Source: Turnera subulata
Lineage: Eukaryota > Streptophyta > Magnoliopsida > Malpighiales > Passifloraceae
Length of the DNA stretch: 64,000 bases
Reading direction: 5' to 3'
NCBI GenBank assembly: GCA_028386065.3
Contig: JAKUCV010000928.1
Location: 192,517 to 256,516, forward strand
In this document: positions 1 to 12,600 of the stretch, piece after piece
Position numbering within the stretch: position 1 is the first letter of the stretch
Layout of the letters: each line of letters starts with the position of its first letter
Notes under the pieces: model-generated
What the model was told of the DNA's origin: nothing
What the model saw: only the letters and a program-made list of their open reading frames with translations
Database searches by the model: none
Made by a program: the position numbers and the translations under genes

Positions 1-2162
1 TATCAAGTCATTATTAGCTAACCCTTTTTTTTATAGTAATGATTATTAGCTACCTTTAACCACTCTAAAATTCTCCTTAAATTAGGTTGATGTACAATTC
101 AATCACACACGTGCATCTGAGCTAACTACAATGTAATTGAGAAATCCACCCTGCCATTCTCATGTCACATGACCTATATGTGGAGCATTTTCTGGGTCAT
201 GTGCTTCATCTCACTCATGTGCAAGTACATGCTAACCAGCTTGTCTTTTATTCCTTTTTAGATTGCAATCTTGTTTAATATTAATTTTAGAAATTCCTTT
301 TGTTGTAACTTATATTGATTGTACTAATTCCAGGCCTACGTTCCTTACAAATATGTTGAATTAATTATGATGTATGTTCATAATTAGACTCATTATTAAT
401 GTCTGGACTCAACTTAGAAGTGTTAATTAAAATCCATTTGCTATTGCATCCTTAATTATTGATTTAAGAACTTCATAACCACAGCCAACCTCCAAAATTG
501 TCACACTTTTAAGTTATAATATGAATTGAGGTACTGTTATAAATTTCATATTTATCTTCAAACAAAGAATTTTATGTTTCCTGCTTTAGATAGAGGCATT
601 TTCCCTTACTCTAACTGGGTTACACATAAGTTCTATTTGGTATAATTAACTCAGCAGAGTAGCTGGACATGATAATTACGAGATTATAGAACAGCCTTGA
701 TGTTTCTGTTGAATACGATTGCATTTATTAATTTGATGAGTGACAGAAATACTGTATATTATCTTGTTAAGAGTCAAACAGACAAGTTACAATGATTGGT
801 CAATAAAAAAATGAAAGATATCCCAATTAGGGGAAACAAGAGGATTAGATATTACTGGGAACTGTGAATTCCGAGTTGGAACAAACTACAAGAAGATCCT
901 CTGCTCCTCTCATTCATTATCAAGACGTTACGAAGAATTTACTTGCTTGCTTGTGAGAGTTACAAGAACATGGGAATTGGGATGGACAAAATCAAGCTAG
1001 ATAATCATTATCGCAGTAGACAAAAGTAATTTGCACATCTTTAAAGTTGTGTTGAGTAAACCGTAAGGAAGAATGTCTTTTGATTAACCCATCAAGTGCT
1101 AGCTTTAGGTTGTTTAGAAACAAAACACTATCTTTGTACTTGTATATATGGCAGAACAGATCTGGGTAATCAGTGATGAGTTGTTGATTTCTCATGATGG
1201 TAATTTTGACTAGGGGCTAGATGCTATTTCCCCAAGAACTAGACAAGACTAGGGGAACTTTTGAATTTGGAGTTTTTATCATGTACTGCTTCTGCGTAAA
1301 ATAAGACAAAAAGCAACAAAATGGAAATCGGATTAGCTCAGCTGAATTGATTGTTGTATTTTTGTCGGACAGCCGAATCTTCCAAGGTTTTTTTTTTTAA
1401 TTTCATTGTTAATATTCCACATTTAGACTCAAAATACTCTTTCTGCTTGAAAAACTTGCAAAATATTCTTTCTGCCCGTATTCATATTTCAATAATAAGT
1501 GCTAAATTCTAAAGAATGCATGTCTAAATTCTTATGACCTTCATTACGCTGAAATGCATGCGAGGGCCTCTGAGATGTGTGTGCAATACTTCAATATCAG
1601 GTGCTAGATTTTCTGTTTTTGGACTAGAATCCAAAATAGAGATTTAGCACACAATCCACTGTCAAATTCTTGTAGTCACTGAGATTTTAACTGGGAGCAG
1701 ATTCTAGTTGCGAAGTATATAGTATATATATATGTTACTGCACATGTGCTCACATGGAGGAATTCAATAGGTGGTAATGATTTAGTAGTACCTAAAACCA
1801 AGGATGGATATGAATAAAATGGTATTAAAGAATCCATATTTAAATTGTTAGGTAACATAGATCTCAGGGAGGGAATCTTCAACCGGAAAAAAACAAATAG
1901 AAAGATTCTCTACGAAGCTAGGACAAATTAAGGTTTTTTTTTTTGATTCTAGACAAATTAAGGTTGCAGTCTCAGTTTTACATGATGAGAAACTGTGGTT
2001 TTATTACATGAGCTTCATAACAATACAAAAGCTATTCTCTCTTCAGATTTTGGTCTTAACATTCCAACTCCGCAAACTTCCAAAACAAAGCTTTTCTTTG
2101 CAGGGGAAGTTCTCCTCAAACCATGAAATTATGCTATAGATAGACAGATTCTATTCTTCTCA
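1..2162. other. AT-rich intergenic DNA
   Basis: AT-rich sequence with short poly(T) runs and no ORF with recognisable protein features on either strand. It is the 3' side of the bHLH gene that ends at 2163. I see no transposon termini here. Confidence 0.6.
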
Positions 2163-3620
2163 TTACTTGGAGCTTGAGCTTGAATTCCTGTCTCTTTGAG
2201 AAGAGAGAATAGCATCAATGGCTTCCTTTACCTGAGAAATATCAGGAGCTTTCCCACCCTGAGCTGGCCAAAATTCGTCGGTTGCTAGCACCTACGTGAG
2301 AAGAACATAAGTGAAATATTTCAATTACTTTGGTTCAAATCCATTTATAATTGAATCAATAGGAAAACGCAAACACAAGAAATAATTGAAAATATACCTT
2401 CACTTGCAATTGAAGAAACTTCACATAACTAATGGCTTTCTCTAGCATGGTAACCAAGTCAACCTGTATAAGACAGCATAAAGAAATGTGAATTACTATA
2501 AATCGTGAAAACCTGACCATAATGTGATTATTTATATTTCATGGAAAGCAGCTAACTCAAGAATAAAATGAACATCTATATACCTTTGACCCATTAGGCA
2601 CCAGCTCCTGCAATATCTTAAGCCTCTCACTGATACGTTCTCGTCGATTCTGATAAGACAAACATTATCTTAGAGCTAAAATCCCAACTTGATTTTGATT
2701 TACTAATTTGGAACACAAAATTTTTGATATCAAGATCAGGTTTGTCTAAATTTATGTCGAGGCAAACCTTGGCTGCAATGCTTTGGGGGTCTTTGGATGG
2801 AGTTGACTTAGCTTTGGCCTTCTTATTTGCAGAATTACATTGCTTCTTTAGTGTCTGCGTACTCTCTCCCTGCAACCAAGTTGTTTGTCATGTTAGGAAC
2901 TTGATTTGAGACAGCAATAGATTCAAGAAACACAATACCAAATCCAATTTATCAGGAACAAGAAGATAATGAAATTGAGGATGTAAATGGTACCGTGTTA
3001 GGACGCTTAAGGAAGTTGTTATCTTGCGTCCCAGACTCCTGGATGCTATCAGCAACTATTGTGGCATCAGAGTACAACCAATCACCCTGGCTCTCGATTT
3101 CAGTGTTGGTCATAGTAGAGTTCAAATTACTGGCTGTTTGAAAGCAGTTTAGCTCCTCCGATAAGCGAGGATTGCTACACTTTGGACTAATCTGATTCCA
3201 CTGGTAGCTGTAATTCAGGTTACCCTCCCAAGTTGAGTAGTCATCTTTAGCTTCAGAGACCTTATCGTTTTGCTGGAAGCTAAGCAAAGATCCATTGGCT
3301 TGCATGAAAGTATCGAACCCACCCCGGAAGTTGATCAAAGAGTGAGCTTCCTCAGTTTGATGGTTGGGTGCCTGAAACAGGAACTCACCCGAATTGGGGC
3401 TGCTAGGACTGCCTAGAGAAGAAGATGAAGAGTGGCTCCTGGCTAAGTTCTTGATGATCCCATTAGCCTTGTCAAAGCTGCTGTCTCCCTCTTCATGTGC
3501 AACCTTGTGGCTTTCGTCACAGATAGAGCCATAAGGCCTAAGGGAGGTAAGATCTCCCATCACATTTCCATTGTAGGCACAAGCTTGAACCGAACTCATA
3601 CGGTCCTTGACAAGTGCCAT
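2163..3620 (-). CDS. RHD6: RHD6/RSL class I bHLH transcription factor
   Basis: Nuclear basic helix-loop-helix regulator; in Arabidopsis RHD6 and RSL1 start root-hair development and act above the class II RSL genes. Five exons on the minus strand: 3620-2994, 2869-2768, 2649-2584, 2463-2398 and 2291-2163. All borders are GT-AG and phase 0, giving 329 residues. The N-terminus starts MALV and holds a DWLYSD motif, both RHD6 traits as I recall them. The DNA-binding region runs from DPQSIAAK (about residue 236) into NRRERISERLK, followed by helix 2 (VDLVTMLEKAISYVKFLQLQ). The tail contains FWPAQGGKAPDISQVKEAID, which marks class I RSL proteins and is absent from RSL2/RSL4 types. The first 200 residues are low-complexity Ser/Asn-rich and probably disordered. 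Start chosen at the ATG at 3620, about 95 bp below a TATA-like box. I see no disabling change. Family assignment is strong; whether it is RHD6 or RSL1 is not decided. Confidence 0.9.
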
Positions 3621-3708
3621 TGAGAGGAGAGGATGAGCTAGAACTGAGGTTGCTTTCGTATAGTACAGGGCAAGTCAGGATATGAAGACAAGACAACTAT
3701 TGCATGCC

Positions 3709-3719
3709 CTATTTAAAGC
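3709..3719 (-). promoter_or_regulatory. TATA-like box of the RHD6-like gene
   Basis: Minus-strand motif TTTAAATAGG lies about 95 bp upstream of the ATG at 3620, a plausible distance for a TATA box with a short 5' UTR. Support is position and composition only. Confidence 0.4.
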
Positions 3720-3720
3720 G

Positions 3721-5784
3721 ACTGAAAACCATGAATATTATAATACTAGACCGAGAATTTTCTAACAAAGCAGAGCCATTAACCTCTCTAATGACCCCAG
3801 TTAAAGAAAGCCTCAAGAGTTTCAGGTCCAGAAAATAAGTAACAGCTATGTTATTAAAGTTATGAACTAGCACATAACTTAGTTTATCTTTTGTATTGGG
3901 ATTGTTAGCTGGCAGAGGTGAATAAACTGTAGCAAGAAAGAAGTAGTAAATATGAGGAAAGCAGCAAAAACCTCGCCGGATTAATCGCAATCCCACGTCT
4001 TTCAGATTCCCATGAAATATATAGTTAGTCTCAGCTTCAAGAACCTGTACTTAAAATGCAATGAAGGCTGCTTCCTGCAGTCTTTCCTCCGTAGCTTCAG
4101 CACGTGGATTCATATTCTGTTTTCATACTATATGTTACATTCCATGCTGGTGTGTCTAGTCAAGGAAGTTTGGTTTTATAAAATTCCTTTACCCAACTCT
4201 TGATTGACATAATGACTCATCAGGAAGAAGATTGAAAAAAAAAATTCTTCTGCCAGTACTGTTTCACTGTGTATTTCCGCAATTTCTGACATGTGAGTAG
4301 GATTTTGTGCTAATACTTTAGAGTGCCCTTCATGTACTTGTGTCAAGCTGCCTAGTTTTTATGAGGACAAAGGAGATCCTACAGAAAGGAGGCAGGACCA
4401 TCTTGAAATGAAGCATTTTACTATATAATAACACATGCTAGCTAGGTCCCAACATTGCATCGATTTAATTTTTCTAATCAAAATATTAGAATGGCAAATG
4501 TTATGATCCTGTTATTCCAAGACCACCAAGAAGCATGCACCTAATTTTTCTGATATAGATTTGTTACCGTTTAACAAAATTTAGAGAGGATATTAACCCT
4601 TCATGATTAAATTTCACATGTGCAAAACCAGAGTTTGCAAAAGTTTCACTTTGACTCTAGCTAGTTCCATATGATTATGAATATCCTCATTCATTGGATC
4701 TGTTCGGCTATGTATATGGACCAGAAAAAAAAAATGGAAATTCCAAATGAGCAGTACGTGAAGAGCATTTTGAGCTGCTCAGAAAAAAATGGAAATTCAA
4801 AACGAGCAGTACAGAAACGAGCTAGTTTTTATAATGTTAAAAATTTCTTGGCTGCTCATGGATGACTTTAAGTATATCTTTTGCAAGCCCGATGAAGATC
4901 ATCATCCACATGTTTTTGTTTCTCTAAATAACTAACCAGGCCGTAGAACCAAGGCTGGCATTGAAGTACGAGCAATCCCTTGTCTCGAGGAGAAGTGTTG
5001 TTCCTTGCAATGAATTTGGGAAACCCTTTGTAGCGACAGATCATTGCGTCATAAACACATGGATTCTTTAATGTAGGCTCATCTTATCTTCGAATTTTAA
5101 TCTTTGTTTTAATGGTCGCAAGTATTGTTAGGCCAGCATTGTACGACACAGTATCAATTATGGGATAGGAGAAAGGTGGGTTACAAACGCATAATTAAAT
5201 GTAGGCACTTGCCGATTTTTTTTTCTTTCTTTTTGAAGATTTAAAGTCTTTAACCATAGCTTCTTTTCTTCCATTTAGAAGATTTAACCCACAGCTTACC
5301 CAATGGCCTTTATAGCAAGACATCTTTTCTACGTGGAAAACGCAAGTGAGTTGTGATCGTAGAAAACTGAAAACTTTAAACACAGACAAGAATTTTTGGG
5401 GTTACAAGTGAAACATATTTCATTTAAAGCACCAAGACAGCACGAGGAATACTGCATCATTAATCTAACAAGGCTAGGGACTGAATTCGAGCACAAAGTT
5501 GAAGCACATCACTAAACAAGATCCAAATCCAATCGAGTCAGAGCAGAAAATGTAAGGGGTTAGTAATCACCAAACGAAGCAAAGTTTTAAAGGTTCCAAG
5601 TGCTCTGCTCGTTGCTATAAGTTAGAACAGAATAATACACCTATAAGTAACTGCCTCTTCCTACATGTGATAAGGACTCCCAAAAGCTACAGTAAAGTTG
5701 TAAGCATTCTGTCTATCACTAACACCACAAAATAAAACAATGTGGCTTTGCTCTTAACTGCAAAAACAACTACATCAGGGATGG
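3721..5784. other. Intergenic region between the bHLH and DRB1-like genes
   Basis: This is the upstream region of the bHLH gene and the 3' side of the DRB1-like gene, both on the minus strand. It holds a palindromic G-box (CACGTG) at 4101-4106. An imperfect direct repeat of about 26 bp (units near 4731 and 4786, each ending in GAGCAGTAC) is also present. No convincing coding region; the short ORFs here lack homology that I recognise. Confidence 0.5.
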
Positions 5785-8700
5785 TCATTCATTGCGCCAC
5801 TGAACATGATGAGGCTGACAGACAGGTGTTGCAGCAACAGGTAGCCTGAAAGGAATCAAAAAGAGTCCAACGTAAGTTGCAAATAAAAGTGTTCTTCAAT
5901 CTGGGTAACTGGCAAATTGAGAACCAGAGGCACAATTTGATTCGGAAGCTGTTTTTTCAATAATTTTATTCAATCCAACTCAGTATCACATTGTTTTTGG
6001 TAAGACCTAACAAGTCTAGTATGGTTCCTTTTGCTTTATAAAACCAAGTCATGGTCAACACAGTGCGCTGGTTTGTTGATGTATTTCCTTCTTCCCTGGG
6101 TGATTGAAGTCTGAGAACCTGCTCACTAATTTAGCAAACAAAAAACCAAACTGAGAAAGGACAACCCATTTTATTATCTGTGTGTACCTAACAGGTATTT
6201 TGTGTTAACACCGTCTTAACTCGAACATATATCCATTTATTGTCTGACAGCATACTTGGGATGGACATCAAGTCAAACCAATGCCATAAGTTCACTAATT
6301 ATTCCCCTTGAAGCATCCAAAATTATCTCTGGTAAACGAAACCAAACCAGGACACATGCTTAAAAGAGCACATCACCAACTTTGAATCAAGACAAAACTT
6401 TCTCAAATTACAAAGCCTCCAACTCTACGCTAAAGACATCTTTGAGGCACCACAGACACTGTGTAAATGAGAGCAGAAAATAAAACTGTTAAATGTGGTT
6501 AACCTAACATAGGTTATTAGAAAAAGACATCTAAAACAGCACCTATGCTCAGATGAGTCGGAAACCAGACAGCATTTTGTAGAGAACTAGTAAATTCGAA
6601 GATCTGCATCTGCTACCTAAGGGTTTCAATGGAACAAGGGGCCTAGAAGAGCCAAGAAATTCATGTATGGTATATGACTATATGAAGGTTAGGAGATTCC
6701 AACAAGGAATAAACATGTTTTGAATTTGCTAAAGAATCTCTTTATGGAAGATGACAAAGGTAAACAACTGTATAGCTCTCTACCTTCCAGCAAAATCAAC
6801 TAACCTAAGTGAACAAAGGAACAATCAAAAAGGCATCAGAGGTTGCTTCTAGATTAGCCTGTGGAGAACAGAGAGCTAGAGGTCAATTTATTAACCCACA
6901 GGCAATCCTTTGCAGCTCCCAGAAGGTATGAATTTTGGATGTCTGATAGGCACAAGGTGAAAAATTACCAGAGCAAATATTCAACACCACATCTTTGAGT
7001 AATCTGCTGTCACCAAAAGGACTAATAAATGGAGCAGAAACGAAGAAAGAATAAATCAAAACTTACAGGCCATCAATATGTCTCCTGGGCTTTTTCTTCT
7101 TCCGTCTAGACTTTCTCGCAGAGCTAATAGCAATATCTTCAGATTGTTCTGATTCTGGTTTCACGAATGTAATTGGAAGAGAGATTTCCTCCTCGTGTGT
7201 TTGTAGCTTAACAATTTTAAATTCATAAAGAGCCAGTTGGGTTCCTGGAGCTGCTAGTGATACTGCACTCGCCGGTAGAGATTCATGTTGAGGCAAATGA
7301 AATCCTGAAGCTGCTGGTGGTATTGCATTTGCTGGTACAAATTGAGAGTGAGGCTGAGCTACTGGAGCTGCCAGTGTCATTGCATTTTCTGGTAACGATC
7401 CATGGTGCATCAGATGTGTTTCTGGAGCTGCTAATGGCACAGAATCCAAGACCACAGCTGGGGCAGTTGTTGAAGCATTTGCTTGTGCAAATTGATGATG
7501 CAAAACATGTGTTCCTGGCGCTGCTGTGGACCTAGAATCCGAGACCACAGCAGAGGCAGCTGTTGATGCATTTGCATGTGAAAATTGATGATGCGACACA
7601 TGTGTTCCTGGAGCTGCTGTTGGCACAGAATCCAAGGTCACATCCTTGGAGTCTGTCATTGCATTTGCTGGTGGGATAGAATCCAAGACCACAACTGGGG
7701 TAGCTGTCAAAGCATTTGCTTGTACAGATTGATGATGCAAAACATGTGTTCCTGGAGACGCTGTTGACCTACAATCCAAGACCACAGCTGCTTGAACTTC
7801 ATTTTCTTCACTGGACGGTGTAACACCAGCTGGCCTGTGAGAAAGCAAAAAAGATCTAATGTAAGCTACAATAAGTAAACATGTCCTTCAATGCTGGGAA
7901 CTGCCAAGTTGAACCAAATCATTTCAATTTCGCTTTCTTTCTTAAAATTGTTTGTTGAATCCAGTTCAGTATCAGAATTTTATTTTTGGATAGGCTCAAC
8001 AAGACTTGGCAATCAGTTGGTAGTACACTTCTTCATAGGTAGTTCAAGGTTTGAGCAAGTCCCCTCTCACCGGTCTACCAAAGAACCAAATAATGACAGA
8101 GCCAACCCTTCATTGCCTTACGATTGTACGTAGCTAATTCTGTTCAGCTATTTATCCTATTCTGAGTAATCTCATAATTATGGTGTAGATCATGTGTGTC
8201 CTAAATTTTAGAAACTTACATCAATCTTCTTAACCAAACATATGCCATATCATTGTCTCACACTTGACTTGGGTTGGTCATTAATTCAAACCAATTCCAT
8301 AAATCTCACCAACCATCCCTCAAGCATGCAAACATATATGTACCTGAACCAATGCAAACAGGGCACAAGCTCTAAAGAGCACTTGCAGCAACTTAGACAT
8401 AAAACAGAATATCTTTGTGACGTTACAAAGACAAACTCTGGGCTAAAGACATGTTTAGGGCACCATATTCACCTTCTTGATGAGTGCATAACATCATAAG
8501 ACTCTAACAAGCAGCGAATGCTATGTAACATGGACTATTAGAAAAAGGCATCTCAGGCAGCAACTATGCTCATAGAAAAGAAAAAACAGAATGCATTTCC
8601 TACAGGAACAAATAACTCTAAGCTCCGCTATCAAGCCTAAGGAATTCATTGGACAAATAGGGGGATGTTACCAACAATAGAAGAGCTTCAAAACTTATCA

Positions 8701-10458
8701 GTTGCTATGTGACTCCCTGTAGATTAGAGAAGGTTAAAAGTGAACTAAAGCACGTTTTAAGACTGTAAATGAAAAATGATGAAAGAAAATGATACTAGCG
8801 CTCTCCTACTTCCCAGCACAATTAAGTAGCCTAAGCTAACGAATGGAGTGTTAATGAGGCTTCACAGAGTGATCCACAGCAAATATGACTGGATTGTGGA
8901 AAATACAGAGCCGCAGTTCAATTTTTCAACCACATAGGTAGTCCTTTGCAACTCCCAGAAGATACAAATTCGCATGACCAAAGGTGCCAAAGTACTGCAG
9001 TAGATATTCACCAACAAAGATTGAGTAATCTAATTTTAACAGGGAAACTATAGAATGTGCATATAATGTAAATAATACATCAGAACTTACAAGCCATCAG
9101 TGAGTAACCTTTCGCTACCCTTTCCCTTGCCACCTTTTTTCTTCTTTTTTTTTGCAGAGCTAGGACCAACAGCTACAGGTTGCTCTGATTCCGGTTTCAC
9201 AAATCCAATTGTTGGAAGAGAGAATGTGTCCCCGTGTGTTCCTAGCTTAACATCTCTAAATTCAATGGGGGGCATATGCATTCCTGGAGCTGCCGGTGGC
9301 AATGCAGTCGCCGCCACAGATACATGGCAAGGCGGATGCATTTCTGGAGCGGCTGGTGGCACTGCACTTGCCAGCGGAAGCTCGTAGTGCGGAGAATGGG
9401 TTCCTGGAGCTTGTGGTAGCATTGCACTTACCTGCACCAATTCATGGTTCGAGGAAGGCATACTTGGAGCTTGCGGCAGCAGCGTCCTTGCCGTCATAGA
9501 ATCCAATAGCACAGCATCATCAACTTGTTTTCCTTCACTGAACGCTGCAGCAGAACCATTTCTGGTGCTCACTCCCTCACCCACTGCATTTTCTTGGTCA
9601 TCAGAGGATTCCTCATTGCAGTTTGTTTTCCTCCTCTTTGCAGAATGAGAATCCGAACCCAGAGGTTCTCCTCCACCTGGACACACAGATGCAACTGGCA
9701 GAGCGCTTCCCTCACAAGGATCCTTAACTTCATCCAATGCAGCACACAGTCTTAGCTTAGAATTGATAATTTCCGAAACAGAGAACGCAGTCTCAGGATC
9801 CGCTGCATTAAAAATTCAAAAATCATTCAAACAACTAACTAAACAGAAAACACGAACCCCACGCACAATTATAAGCACAAAACATACCCAAAAGAGAGAC
9901 AATCACGGCTCTCGCAGCCGATTGTTCCCCGTCCTTCTTGCTTCCACGAGCGACTCCCCTGGTAGAACCACCATTGAAATTCACGGTGGACTGGAAAAGC
10001 GGCAGTGGTCCATTAACTCTTACGGTCTCATAACTAGGCAAAGGCAAACCCATCTTTGCCGCGTATTCGTGCAGTACAGACTTGCATAACAAAGTGTCCT
10101 GAAAAACCAGCAGAAAAAACAAAGAAAAACAAAAATGAAAACGAAAACCTAAAATGGCACAACACAATTCAACCAACGAAAAAAAATCTAGACAAAGGTG
10201 ACGAAGAACCTGGAGAATAACAGGAAAGCCGACGGCCTTGGAGTTTTGGACGATAGATTCCATGGCTAGCCTGGCCGCTCCCTGTTCGGCGGACTTCCGG
10301 TTGAGGAAAGACGGCGGGGTGGTATACTCGACGCCGTCAACAGAAACGGTCGACCTAAACCTCTGTTCCCGCGTAGAGCCTTCCACCGAAGTACGGTAGG
10401 TAGGTAACGGCAGACCATGCCTCTGCGTGTACTCGTACAACCGGCTTTTATGCATCAT
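5785..10458 (-). CDS. DRB1: HYL1/DRB1-like double-stranded-RNA-binding protein
   Basis: Related to HYL1/DRB1, the nuclear partner of DICER-LIKE 1 in plant microRNA processing. Exons: 10458-10210, 10098-9888, 9802-9091, 7834-7067 and 5845-5785, together 666 residues with the frame continuous across all joins. dsRBD1 is residues about 3-72 (HKSRLYEY, later FLNRKSAEQGAA). dsRBD2 is about 87-153 (LCKSVLHEYAAKMGLPLPSY, later GEQSAARA). A basic KRRK near residue 209 is a likely nuclear signal. The rest is Ala/Pro-rich repeats of about 20 residues ending twice in a block with FVKPESEQ and a lysine/arginine cluster, because exon 4 is a second copy of exon 3's 3' part. Arabidopsis HYL1 is about 419 residues and also ends in repeats, so this protein is unusually long. 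Start is ATG-ATG at 10458-10453; the reading frame extends further up only through non-ATG codons. The terminal exon encodes about 20 residues ending QWRNE. Confidence 0.85.
5846..9740 (-). repeat. Tandem intron-plus-exon duplication inside the DRB1-like gene
   Basis: The block 5846-7834 (exon 4 plus the intron after it) resembles 7835-about 9740 (3' part of exon 3 plus its intron). Exon copies share LPxxFVKPESEQ, a Lys-rich stretch and an xDGL end. The intron parts also match: TCCTTTGCARCTCCCAGAAG occurs near 6906 and near 8942, and both introns start with similar sequence just after the donor. Each duplicated exon ends in phase 2, and exon 4 is 768 nt, a multiple of three, so the reading frame is kept. 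Confidence 0.8.
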
Positions 10459-11304
10459 CGCCGTGGCCGGAGGAGCTAGAGAACCAACAGTAAGCAAGCA
10501 AACAAAACAGTTTTCCGTTGTTAATGAGAGGAGTAGTAGTAGTAACCGTTACTTTAAACAAGTAGAGTTGTTACTAGGAAAAAAGACCAAAAAAAAAAAA
10601 TAATAAAGAGCAAGACGAATGTTAACGAGAGCAGAATGAATGACCGTGGCGGCGGGAAGAGGCGGCGGAGGAGGTGGAGCTACGGGTGGCGGTGGTGGAT
10701 TTGGGGGTTTATGGTGAGCGAATTGTAAGCGTACATCCAATTTTTCGGGGGTTGATGGTGTGAAGCGTGAAATGAGTGAACTCGCTAGAGTGCAGATAGG
10801 TCTGGTAAAGACAAAACTGGAAGAGAAAGCGACAGCCAGCGAAATTATATATGTCCCGAGATTACGTGGACTGTTAGACAAACCAATAGAAATTAAGCCG
10901 CGGATTTATATGATTTAATTGGGTATACTTGACTAATATAACTAAATCGCCTAATATTCTCTCGTAAATAAAGGTAATCGGATAAAATTAAAGTGATCAA
11001 ATGTAAAAGTGATGGATTTAATTATCAGAGCTCTGTTTAAGTTCTTATATATGAGTTTTAATAATAAATTCTTTGGATTTATATCTTCTTTTATAATTAA
11101 TTTAAAGTATGTATTTTAGAAATTGTGTTACAATTTATTTTATGATCACTTGCTTCAAATAAATTTCATTTCATATAGTAAGAGGGAAATATGTCCATAA
11201 CTAAAGTGAAAAAAAATTTAAAAGTTCAATTATTAGTTGTAAGGAGGAAAAGAAATGATTAATCGAGAGGGTTTCGACAAAAAAAAAAAAAAAGGATTAA
11301 GAGG
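10459..11304. other. Upstream region of the DRB1-like gene
   Basis: Holds the presumed promoter and 5' UTR of the minus-strand DRB1-like gene. A minus-strand proline-rich open stretch (about 10640-10720, PPPPPVAPPPPPPLP) could be an untranslated leader or a short upstream exon, but I found no clear splice join to the ATG exon. From about 10900 onward it is AT-rich and featureless up to the target duplication of the next transposon. Confidence 0.4.
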
Positions 11305-12600
11305 CTTAATGTAACAGCCCGGGTAAAAATTTGGATTTTTACCGGGACTGTAAAAGTCTTTCTACGGTGATTTACCGGAAGAATTAATCTTGGGTAATTA
11401 ATTCAAGGTAAATCGGGCGTCGTTTTTCGTAACCGAGGCTTTTCCCGCGCTCGTGATTTTTCCGTGGATTTTTCGGACCTAAGTTGGTATTTTTCGGGTT
11501 TCGGAATCCTCAGAAAAATCACACCGGAAAATAACTAAGGGGGTATCAGTTATTTTCTGGTCCGGACCGGACTCGCTCCATAATGCAGACAAGCTGCATT
11601 ATTGAAGTTCACAGGTTTCACAGTATTTTACGGTTTATAAAAAGAAAGCAGAGGAAGAAAGGAAGAGGAGAGGAAGAAAGGAGAGGAAAAAGAAAAAGAG
11701 AGGAAAAGAAAAAAAAAAGAGAGAGAAAGAAAAAAAGAGAGAAAAAAAAGAAGAAAAAGAAGAAAAAAATAAAAAAAAAGAACCAATCAGGAATCAGGAA
11801 AAAAAGAAAAGAAAATAGAAAAAAATGGAAAAAAAAAGAAGAAAGGAAAAATAGGAAAAAAGAAAAGAAAGAAAAAAAATACAGAAAAAAGGAAAATAAC
11901 GGAGTGAACAGTGCGTCACCCCGGTACCTCCCCTCGTCACTGTTCACCTGGAAGCGATCGGCGCCACCTCTCGTCGCACCGCCGCCACCAGCACGCTCGC
12001 CGTGATGTCGCCGACCTGTTGCCGCCTCCCCCGCTCGATTCCGCCGCCGGACGCACCTGCTAGAGCCGTTGACCTGCGAGTAGACCCGCGGATCCAGCTC
12101 CCCGTGACTCTGCTCAGCCTCCAGCGCCGTCGCGCCCGAGTTTCCACCGCCCATGGAGTCGACGCCTCACGCCGCGCCTCGTGACACCTTCCCAGCGCTG
12201 CGTCGTACAGCCGGCCGCCGCTGCTAGGTGAGGACCCGTTTGTGTGGTCGGGTTGTGTTCTGGGTCGCGCCTGGGTTGGGTCCGGGCAGACCGAATTCCT
12301 TTCAAAAAAAATAAAAATAATATATATGTATATATATATATAACTATTTTCTGCTAATTAATTTCTGGAAAAAAGGGTAAATATTATTTTAGAAAATTAT
12401 ATGTAATATTCTGGGTTTGGGGTTTAGGAAATATATATACTTTGATACTTCAAAATTAAGATAATCAAATGTTGTTTTAGGAAATTAATATTATGTTTAT
12501 TTAGAAAAAGATAAATACTATATATTTTCTAGAAATTATAAATACGTTATTATCTTTCTGGAAATTATGGTAATTAACTTTGGAAAATATATATGGTATA

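Noticed and set aside
10459..10497. Longer DRB1-like N-terminus
   Set aside because: Begins at a TTG and the dsRBD starts right after the ATG-ATG at 10458.
11583..12005. Long ORFs over purine- or pyrimidine-rich tracts (also 11618-12154, 15520-15812, 18126-18902, 22038-22664)
   Set aside because: Products are nearly all Lys/Arg/Glu or Phe/Ser/Leu, or GC-rich Ala/Arg/Pro; open on both strands because of composition, and inside LTR-like DNA.
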